Part shown: positions 1 through 26,599 of the stretch, piece by piece | How the letters are laid out: each line of letters starts with the position of its first letter | How positions within the stretch are numbered: position 1 is the first letter of the stretch | Origin: Mycteria americana | Taxonomy: Eukaryota > Chordata > Aves > Ciconiiformes > Ciconiidae | NCBI RefSeq assembly: GCF_035582795.1 | Contig: NC_134366.1 | Coordinates: 29,063,661 to 29,127,660 of the forward strand | DNA length: 64,000 nucleotides | Direction: 5' to 3' | Position numbers and translations under genes: made by a program | Notes under the pieces: generated by a model | Databases searched by the model: none | Told to the model about the DNA's origin: nothing | Seen by the model: the letters and a program-made list of their open reading frames with translations, nothing else

Positions 1-3000
1 GCAGGTTTCTGGGAGCACAGGTATGGCTCCATCCCCTCCCCCACCTCACATCTACCCAAACAGGATCCAGACTTTTGCCCTCATGATATCCACCTCATAA
101 CTGCATACTCCCAGCGTATACTCAAACCAGCCTTCATCCTCCTCTTCCTCCCAAACTGGGACCTGCAAGCCCTCACTCACCTGAATAACACTATAGCAGT
201 GTTTTTTCCCTTGACTTCCCTGGTCCAGCCAGATCCTGAGCTGGAAGCCCTGGCTGGCTTCTCACAGGCACTGGCACAGTGGCACATTGCTCTCGGGCAG
301 ATGGGTTTGGTGACACTCGGACATGAACAGGCATCAAACATCGTTCAATAGGGACACAGATGTTGAGCAGCACCTTCTGACATACAGCAAACACAGGCTC
401 GCTCAATTTACGTGGTCAGCTGCAGTTACACTCAAGAGAGACAAGAAGCCCATCTCGTTGTCCCTAAACGCCATGTTTAAGCCCCAGATCCCCATGCTTT
501 TATCCTCCAGGGGAGAAGAACATCCACCCTTCCACTCAAAATCCAAGATGAGATTATTTCATCAGTAGTTGGGAGATCTGCCATAAAAACTGGCCAGGAC
601 AAAAGCAGCCAAGTAGGCAGCCTTGCTAGAGAGCAGCAGACACAACCCACCTCCGGGACCGTGTGCTCTGGAGAGTGCACAGGAGAGCACATGCAGCCAG
701 GAATGAAGAAAGTCTGAACTCTCCTGGTCATTTTACCTCTACCAGCATCCTCTGAGAGTGGGAAACGGCTGCACTGGAGAGGGCAGAGAGGCTTAAGTGC
801 TTTCCTCCTGCTCACTAAGGAAGTTTTCGTTGGAGTGAGGGGTCAAGCCCAAGTTTTCTACCCTCTTAGAAAACTAAAGATGGCTCAAGAGCTGTGCTGG
901 GAGTGTCATTTCACTGTGCCTCACACTATGACATGAAACATGTTATTTCAGAAAAAAGAGCTGGTGTCACAGTACACGTACGCATATCCCCTTCCCTAAT
1001 GACGTTTCAGTTGTTAACACATCTTTTCTGTGAATACCTTACCTACTGCAAAGAGCAGGCTGTCACGCCAGGCTTCTTCGTACACCACACTGGATCGTGG
1101 TGGCAGCAATGGGGAAGAGGGTGCATGACGTGATGACAGACACAGCTGAGAAGTATGTGAGTCTAGATAGAGAGTTTGAGGGTACACATGGATGCCCCAC
1201 ACTGTATCCTTGACCTCAGTATGATTCCTAACGCTGGCATTATTGCCACTTTTTCTGCAGAAGTGGAGGGAGGAAGGATCTTCCAGGGTGGAGAACCACA
1301 GACAGGTAAAGCTCCTGGTTGCTAAGAAAATAAAAATCTCAGCAAGGGAGCAATTAACAGGGATATAACAGCCCGTCATCCAGGAGAGCATGGCAGGGGT
1401 GTCACAACAGCTGTCTCACCTTAACCTGGGAGGCCATCTCTCATGTTTTGAAAGTAACCGATGACACCCGACACATGGACCTCTCTGCTACGCAATGCGA
1501 ATGCTGCCGAGGGACAGCGATTCTCTGACGGGCACCTCTGCCACCTCCTACACCAGCTTCTGCAAATTCTTCAAATTTGTACCAACTTAGGGTCTATAAA
1601 GCTCGAAATTCCCAGACACTTGCTCTGCGTAGACTCACCCTGCAGTGCAGACTTTCTGGCTACCAGCAGTGAAAATTTTTGTATGTCAGTGAATTTTAAG
1701 GCAGTAATTTTTTAATAATTCAGAAAAGACGTGGTAGCTCTTTCGTGAGAGCTGTGCATTTGCAGGATTCCCACAGCACCAAGTCAGCCCAGTCAGAGCC
1801 CGTGCCACGCAGGCACGAGTGGGACCAGCCCAGGGCACCAGCAAACCTCACCAAAATCGTACACGGGCAGAAGGCAACACTTTAGAACACCTTCTTGAAA
1901 CATAATATGATGAATTCTGATGTCCACAGATGGAAACCTGATTATCCATGGCACATCTTCCCTGTGCTTCCTTACCAACCTGATTTCAGCTCGAGGAAAC
2001 AATCAAACTTTCCTGCCCTGCCCTCCCAGGCTGCCAAAGGAGTTCCAATTAGTGTCAATTGGGATAATAGCTCTATTTGCATTTTTAAGCTATTATTAGC
2101 AAGTTGTCAGTCAGCCAGTAATTTGTATCACTTTGGTATAATGAGTATTTAAATATTTAAAAAGAGAACATTCCTTTCTACCACCCCCTTCCTTTTTGTG
2201 CTAAAATAATAACGGTTTTAATCAAAAGTAATTTGTATTAATATACATTTTGCCCCAGGTGTTAAGAGCAGTCTTCAAGAGCAGTGGTGAGAGATGTTAA
2301 GAATACAGTTTATTAATATAGACAACTACTTCTATCCTTGATCGTGGCAGAAATGGAGGCTGCTTTTGCAACCAAATCATTCTGTCTCTCCTCTTGGCCT
2401 CTGCAAGATGATTATGGTGGAGGAATTGAGGTCAGCTCCAATAATTTTATGTACCTGGGATTATAATTCTCTAAGGGTCTAGGGTCTAATGGGTCTCTAA
2501 GACCCAATTGCTCTATCTTCTCCTTAGTGAAAATTCCTATATTAAGCATCCTGTACCACAAAGAGAAAACAAAAAGGCACAAGACCCGTCTCTGCAGAGT
2601 GCGCCTGGAGCAGGTGAAAGGCTGTGTTCGTCAAATCAGCCAGCCAGCTATAAATTGCCATTATACCACCGATGGTCACTGGGGGATGTAGTTTCCTGAT
2701 GGGGTTCGAGTCTAGATGCTCAGGTATATGCAGTCTGCAGCTGTTCATCATCACACAGAGCTCATAAAACAACTGGATTGGCCATTTACAGAAACAGGAA
2801 ATCTTTCCAAATTTATATGATGTACTGCATTTTATAACGTGTGTATATATATATATAATTGTTTTTTAATCATTCTTTTGAGAAAAGAGCAGAGGTACGG
2901 CCCTAAGCCTTTCTGATGTGCACCTGTAGAACTTCCTAGTAGGACTCACAGTATTCTCTCTGTATGACTATCTGAAATGCTATGATCCACATGTTAATCA

Positions 3001-3539
3001 TTACAAAAATAGGGAAAAAAAACCCCTAACAACTTCAGAGGTAAAATTAACATTTCCCATTCCCCAGCTTGATATTATCTTCCCTAGAGCTGGCATTTTA
3101 TACCTGTTCTAACTCAGATTTCTAATTTTTAATTTCATAACTGTTTTTTAATAACTCTCAAATTGAATACTGAATGCCTTCAATACCAATGCATTCAGCT
3201 CTTAGCTGCCTTCTCACCTCTGCACAGTATCTTGTGAGCAAGATCAGTTCGACAACATTTTTTTCTGCTTGGCTTTTATCCCTATTCTAATCTAGTACTC
3301 ATCAAATTCTCTTCCACGAAGCTCACGCACAAATCCCACCGACAAGCACGTGTGAAGGAGCAGGCTAAGAGCCACGGAGAGGAGGATGGCGAGCAGCCCT
3401 CCCCAGGGATGAAGAGCTCGTTTGCAGGGACACGCTAACAGCGGCTGCCATCTGCCGGCTAGAAAAAAAAAAATATGGAAAAAATCATCCCTCAAAGCAA
3501 CCTCTCGATCCGAATTCAAACTTTGACATACTCTTTTTG
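1..3539. other. Intergenic, no gene seen
   Basis: Ordinary non-coding bird DNA beyond the 3' end of ASNS. Contains a short (AT)n run near 2847. Small open frames show no recognisable protein. Confidence 0.6.
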
Positions 3540-3690
3540 GCCCGCTGGAGCAAACGCGCCTGCTCTCGGCTTCCTCGGACAGATGCTGTGCCAGGGCTCG
3601 CTCCCGCGCCCAGCGCAAGAGGCGAAGCTGCGCGGCTGCGGGGCAGAGCCAGCCCCGGCTCCCTCGCGTGGGAGAAATACCAGCGTTGGG
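3540..3690. promoter_or_regulatory. Isolated CpG-dense patch downstream of ASNS
   Basis: About 17 CpG dinucleotides in 135 bp in an otherwise AT-rich, CpG-poor stretch. No gene is recognised: a 176-codon minus-strand frame crossing it (3822-3292) matches nothing I know. It could be a promoter or enhancer of an unannotated transcript. Confidence 0.45.
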
Positions 3691-3810
3691 TGGATTCTGG
3701 GGTACCATCGACACCCCCTGTTGTAGCTCACGGGACATTTGAAAGATCCGAACCTGAACATACGGTGCAAGAAAAACTAGCTGCCCAGCCAGTTTTCCCT
3801 TAATGGAAGG

Positions 3811-3823
3811 GTTTCCAGGCAAC
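3811..3823 (+). promoter_or_regulatory. RFX-type X-box candidate
   Basis: GTTTCCAGGCAAC fits the X-box pattern of two inverted half sites with a one-base gap. It lies 120 bp from the CpG patch. Binding is inferred from sequence only. Confidence 0.45.
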
Positions 3824-6800
3824 TAAAAGGTGGAAAGCGGCACTATGGAAAGGGATGGGTGCAATACCATGAACAGATCTCGAAAAGCGGCATGCACAAA
3901 GCCTGCTTATGTATCACCTCCCCTAGCTACTACCCCTACCGACTCGCAAGATACCACGGCAGCATAAACCACCTCTCTGCTTCATCATCCTCTAGCCCTT
4001 CTGTCCATCCTCAAGCTTTGTAAGTAAAAAATTAAAGTTATTAATTTAAATTTAAACTAAATTAAAAATATTAAATTTAAATAAAAACTTTCTGCATTAC
4101 CTTCACCTAGAGGCAGGCTCATCTGAAACCTTTTAAGATTTTCCTAATCACAGCCTTTATGTCAACTGCAATGTATTAATTCATATGGAAATAAAAAACA
4201 ATAGGCCCTGAAATAAAAGAAAAAATAAAAAAAGGCAGAACTGTGACAAACATGGTGCAGGCGATGCATTTGCTTTGGCTATCCCTCGGGAAGGCGCTGA
4301 GGAACACACAGCTTACCTTGCTACGGAAATAAAGAGCCTCTCCCGCACTTCAGCCCCACTCTTCTTTGGGACGATTGTTCAACAGCCAGCTCAAACACAG
4401 GCTTACCTTGTATTAAATCCTCCTTTGACAACTTCTCTCTCTTATTTACTAATGGAAATCAGACATCAGGTCTGTGTCAGAACAAAAGACTAAGTCCACC
4501 CCTCCAGAGTCTCAGTATAATTTTTTTATATTTTACTTTTAACCACAATTTACCGTATTTTACCTCAGTTGTGAGTGGCGAAACCCAACAACCTTGACTG
4601 ATGTTAACTCTGACTCTGGAAAAATTGTAACACTCATTGAGGAATTAGCTTCCCCAGCAAAGCAAACACTGGTTCCTGCAACCTAGTTTTCCAGCAGCTT
4701 TTTTTTATTCTTGGTGAAGACAGTTAAATATGCATCACCTTGTAAATGTTCATCAAATGACATTTCCCACATCAAAGGTCCTCCACAAAGAGACTCTCCA
4801 TATTCTCTTAGATAAAATAGGCTGCTTTTAGACTTTACTGTGATTTTAAACACAATTTCAAACATTTTATATTATTTCAAACCATCCTACATAGAAATCT
4901 CTGCCCAAAGGACCCAAATTCCTGTCAAGTGTTCGCTGGCTCTTACATGTTGGTTTGTACTGAGGAGCTTCTCTGGAGAGTCACTGTTATGGACACTTGG
5001 ATGTGGAGACAGTCATCAAAGCTCCACACAAGTCAGTCAACTGGAGGTTAAAATAGCAGGTAGGTTTTATTAAAAAGATGAAGGGCATGGGTGTCACTGA
5101 GCAACCTTAAGCAATTAGTAGGTCCCATACACTGCGGTGCCCTCTTTGGCAGATACACTGTTTATTTCTTCTTCCTCCAAAGAGTGAGAGATTGCAGTGA
5201 AAACATAATTTAATAATTTAATCAATGCAAAGCAAAAATCAAATCAATAAAAAGAACCCCCCACACACTATGTCATCCACTTTGCAAGAACCCCACATGT
5301 TCTCCCCCAGGCCTTAGCAGTCCTGCAAGCCAAGGAGTTATCCATCTCCTCCCTCCCAGGTGGACCACTGACTTTAATTCCCCATCCCCACCTCCGACAC
5401 ACTACTCAAACCAATGTACTGAAGCGGTCAGAATAGTCCAGCTTAATTGTCTCCAAAAGAAATGGAGTGAGAAAAGGAGGCAACCACAGCAGGAAGAAAA
5501 AAAGATAAAAAAGTAAAACCAGACAAGACAACGCTGCACTCTGGACCTGCATCCCATCCCCTCCTGTAACAAACTACAAACATGTCTGCAGCTAGCAGAT
5601 GATCCAGAATAGCTGCTGTCTTAAAAAAAGAGGAAAAAAAAAGAAGAGACATGAGAAAGTACAGCGTGTCACAGAAGCCAAAAAAGCTGTAGAATTTGAG
5701 TCTATACATGGAGAAGGAATGAACAGGTTTTCACTCCTGAGACCCCTAGCACTTACACCTTTAACAACAATAAGGCACCAAACACTGTATTTTTCCTCTG
5801 CACATCAGCAAAAAGCTAAAATAATTAGGATCACCAGTCTAGGATCGTGCTTCACTACATAAACGCCCAATGTATTAGGAATTAAAAAATTTAAGGTGCA
5901 TTTCCTTGAATACCTGACCATCCTGCAGCAGAAAGTGCATTCCAGAAATGACCCCAAAATGTGTTCAGTCTATTTTTAGTTCAGGCAAATGCTATTTTCT
6001 TATCATCTCAGCCTTGGGAAGTTTACAGAGAGTAGTAAATCTTATGTTTGCATTTCGGTACCTAATCAACATAGTCTATACTCCTCTCCCAAGTCAAAAT
6101 ATACTTTACTGCTTCAAAGAAATCCAAAAAGACAAGCACATGGCCCTTAAGTAAAGAAGCCTAGAGGAATGTAATACCTTACTCATCATATATTCATAAA
6201 TGACTAGTATGTGCAAGTTTACGTCAAAATATGGCTACTACTGGCCATAGCTGGACAGTTCATGGGCTCCGTGGTACCACCAAGAGGTTCAGTAAGGTTT
6301 CTGGAACAGAGATTCAGACGCAGATTTGGGGGGAGTAATAAATAGACAATCAGTAATTTTATGAAGATTTTAAACCAGAATTGCTTATATTTTATCTTTT
6401 AAATAACTATTGGCTTTGGTTTCCTAGTCAAGAGGGACAATAAACTAAACTTCTGTCTTCATAAAGAGCATGATACTAATCAAGTCAATCTGCAGCACAC
6501 ATGTATATTTTTTGACCACCCTTACGTTTAAGTTACCTTTAAAAAAGCAGCCCCCATGCCTAAGTAGTTAATAAAAAGTTGTCCTGGGTAAAAAGTCATG
6601 TGTTTTTCAGTAGGATATTAGAAGTTCTTGTGGTTTCTGAAGATGCTTTTTTTCCATTTTTCCAAGCAAGGTGTCTGATCCCATTGTCTTCAATGATGCT
6701 TTGTCTGACTAAAATCTATGGTTAACAGGGTTGGTTCACCACACAGTTGGCCACATGCAGCTAAGCAGCAACATGGTCTACCTTTTCATCATACAGGTGG

Positions 6801-7074
6801 AAAAACTCTCACAATAAGTGAAAAATTTCTTAAAACACTTAGTCATGCAACTCCCATCAGACTGATATAAATAACCTGGTTAACACTCTATTTTCAAGAA
6901 TATTAATACATTTAAAAATTGAAGCCCTTGAGTTAGAAACAAAGACATAACTCAGCTTCTCTTGTCTGTTCTGCTCTTTGATAACAGTCACAATATCTTT
7001 AGACTGCTGGTATATTTACAAGATTCAAAACAGCCAACTGGTGGCTTTACAGTAACAAATAAGATTCCCATTCA
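3824..7074. other. Intergenic, no gene seen
   Basis: AT-rich, including the AT-only stretch near 4.03 kb and scattered poly-A. No repeat family or coding exon recognised. Confidence 0.6.
4028..4090. repeat. AT-only low-complexity stretch
   Basis: Runs of AAATTTAAA and AATTAAA-like words with almost no G or C. Confidence 0.7.
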
Positions 7075-7651
7075 TTTAATTAAGTAACACCCAGCACCAC
7101 CACTATTATAAACTTTAGTAAGCACCTCTGCATAGCTATGAATATCTAAATACCTTTTGAAAACCAGACCAAGGTTCTCAGGAATGCTTAGAAAGACATT
7201 CAGAACAGAGTAATATAGACAGACTATCCAAATCCCACAGCCAGGAACACAAAATCACTAAATAGCTAGGGTCAAATTCCCCTTTGCTCAGAGGGCCTGC
7301 AGCAGTTTGCATCGCTTAGCCTTATTCAAGTCCTCAAAACAGAGCTCACATTAAAATATATTAAATGGCTGCAAGGCAAATTAATACAATCGAGGTCACA
7401 TAAGGAACAGAGCTGCCAAATAAGGTAGTTCCTTGTCCATAAACTATTTTCCCATGAATTACAAAGTTTTGGTACAGCAGGGTGAATTTTTAACAGTACA
7501 CTAACCACACAAAACTATTTCCCATAGCATTGTCAAAATGCATCTTAAAGACCATTTAAGCTTTAGGTTTGTATAATTTGTTTGTTTTTTTTAAAGCAGG
7601 GTGCATGCAAATTGCTTGCAGCACTTCTATTTGGGGGATTATTTCAACAGC
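7075..7651 (-). other. ASNS: Probable ASNS 3' untranslated region
   Basis: Follows the stop codon on the minus strand. No AATAAA is present on the minus strand in the first 575 nt. The nearest signal I can find is the variant ATTAAA at 7080-7075. The true end could lie elsewhere, so the boundary is an inference. Confidence 0.4.
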
Positions 7652-24952
<17,301 letters not shown>

Positions 24953-25325
24953 GGTGAGGCTGTTGATCTACCTGAAAGTGGAGAACCCGTTCAATAAAGA
25001 CATGAACATTGTAAGCAAGAGCTGACACCTGGAAAACACAGATAACAAATGTAGGCTATTAGTCACTTAACTGTCAGGAGGACTTAACAAGAGAACAGCA
25101 GACTTTACAAACATGAGGTAAAACCCGTTTTGCCCAGAATATGATAAGCAACCTTTGGCCAGCAAGAAATTAGGCTTAAGTTTACCTTTAGGTACACTGA
25201 GGTTGTCTATGATTTTTTTATAGAGCACAAATAGGACATATCATTACTGGGCATTGGGTATGATCTGTTGGAGTAACATCATCTCAGCAGAAACATTAAC
25301 AGTCCTTTCAGTTTGCAGCCTTTTA

Positions 25326-25436
25326 GTATATAAAGGGGGCTTATAAGAAAGATGGAGAGAGGCTTTTTACCAAGGCCTGTAGTGACAGGACAAGGGGCAA
25401 CGGTTTCAGACTGAAAGAGGGTAGGTTTACACTGGA
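25326..25436 (+). mobile_element. CR1 LINE scrap
   Basis: Matches the CR1 segment encoding the [20 protein letters not shown]-type region (AAAGGGGGCTTATAAGAAAG, then GACAGGACAAGGGGCAACGG). It breaks off abruptly where the inverted repeat begins. It lies in the first ASNS intron. Confidence 0.75.
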
Positions 25437-25439
25437 CTT

Positions 25440-25804
25440 CCCCAGCACCATGGGTGGCCCCAATGAGAAAGGTGTGGAGGGAGCAATGTCGGAGCCGTGC
25501 CGTGCTCCCCTTGGCATGCCTTTTGCAGCCCCAGTGTCCCTGGAGATCTAGGCCTTGTAGCTCTCTGAACCCTAACCCCAAATAATGGCAGAAGTGGGCT
25601 GAGGCTAGGGACCTACAGGTCAAGCGATGGCACTGGGGACCTCAGCCTCAAGCTCCCATTAGGCTTAGGCTTAAGAGAGCCACAAAGCCTACAGCTCCAG
25701 GGACACTGGGGCTGCAAAAGTCATGCCAAGGGGAGCACGGCACCAAGGGCACCAACACCGCTCCCTCCACACCTTTCTCGTCTGGACAAGCGATGGCGCT
25801 GGGG
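25440..25804. repeat. Long imperfect inverted repeat beside the ASNS CpG island
   Basis: Left arm 25440-25566 and right arm 25674-25804 are reverse complements with few mismatches and small gaps. Both contain GGTGTGGAGGGAGC, CCGTGCTCCCCTTGGCATG and TTTTGCAGCCCCAGTGTCCC in the same order when one is inverted. Weaker pairing continues inward, leaving a spacer of about 80-107 bp. No protein is encoded that I recognise. Confidence 0.85.
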
Positions 25805-26251
25805 AGCTCAGCCTCAGCACATGGAGCCGGGCTTTCCCTCCAGCTAGTGCGGCTTCCGCGTACCCCACGCCCTCCGGAGCTCTTCCAACAGGCGACCGCA
25901 GGCACCCGGGGCAGGCTCCGTCCGCGCCCGCCCGCTACGCCCCGGACCTCCCTCCACGCGGCCGCCCCTTCCTCCGGCGGCTGCAGCGCACGCCGGGCCC
26001 GCCGCCCCCTCACTCACAAGCCGGGACAAGGCGCGGGGGGGCGGCCCGGCGGCGGGGCGAGGTGGCCGGGAAGAGCGGCGGAAGGCCGGGTCCTGCGCGG
26101 GGCTCGCCCTGAAGGCCGCCGGGCGCGGCTGCGCTCGGCCCGCGAGCCTGGCGGCGCCCCCCGCCCAGGCGGCCGGCCCTGCCCGGCCCAGCCCGGCCGT
26201 GCCCGGTGCAGCCCCGCGGCGCAGAAGCCGCCTCCCGCCCGGGCGCCTTAC

Positions 26252-26313
26252 CCCTCCTGGTCGCCGGCGCAGGGCGAGCCGTCGTCCCCGCCGCGGCGGG
26301 TGATGAAGAGGGC
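26252..26313 (-). other. ASNS: Predicted non-coding ASNS exon 1
   Basis: A good donor (GAGGG|GTAAGG) is at 26252/26251 on the minus strand. The transcription start is placed near 26313 because the human response element sits at about -68 to -60 (recalled) and the matching element here ends at 26373. The exact start is inferred. Whether a further non-coding exon lies between this and the ATG exon cannot be told. Confidence 0.5.
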
Positions 26314-26356
26314 GGCTCCCGCCGGTGCCGGCTCCTCCCCTGCCGCCCGCCGCTGT

Positions 26357-26362
26357 TGAAAC
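26357..26362 (-). promoter_or_regulatory. ASNS: Diverged NSRE-2-like site
   Basis: Minus strand reads GTTTCA 10 nt downstream of NSRE-1. The human partner site is GTTACA at an 11-nt spacing (recalled). One base differs and the gap is one base shorter, so function is uncertain. Confidence 0.5.
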
Positions 26363-26372
26363 CCGCCGCGAA

Positions 26373-26381
26373 GTTTCATCA
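26373..26381 (-). promoter_or_regulatory. ASNS: C/EBP-ATF composite element (CARE / NSRE-1) of ASNS
   Basis: Minus strand reads TGATGAAAC, preceded by CA and followed by TT, matching the human NSRE-1 core as I recall it. ATF4 heterodimers bind this site when eIF2-alpha is phosphorylated, raising ASNS transcription during amino-acid or ER stress. Its place inside the CpG island and about 60 bp upstream of a sensible exon 1 fits that role. Confidence 0.85.
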
Positions 26382-26388
26382 TGCGCCT

Positions 26389-26397
26389 CCCCGCCCC
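26389..26397 (-). promoter_or_regulatory. ASNS: GC box upstream of ASNS NSRE-1
   Basis: Minus strand reads GGGGCGGGG, a strong Sp1/Sp3-type site 7 bp upstream of the CARE. Human ASNS also has GC boxes upstream of NSRE-1 that support basal and induced transcription (recalled). Confidence 0.65.
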
Positions 26398-26599
26398 GCT
26401 GCCCGGTGCCGGCAGGGCCCGCGGGGACCGGGCCACGGGCCGGGGTCTGTCCTCGCACGCCGGGCCGGTGAGGCCAGGCCTGCGTCGCGGCCTTTCCCTG
26501 CGGCCCCGGCTCGGGGAGCCCCACGGCAGAGCAAGAGCCAGCTCGCAGGCCGAGAAATCCGGGGTCTGCCGCCTCCCCTGGACCGCTGTGAAGAAAAGT

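Noticed and set aside
2700-2720. tRNA B-box-like GGTTCGAGTCT
   Set aside because: Does not end in CC, and no cloverleaf or A box is visible upstream on either strand.
3292-3822. 176-codon minus-strand frame
   Set aside because: Crosses the CpG-dense patch; no recognisable domain, and overlapping frames exist on both strands.
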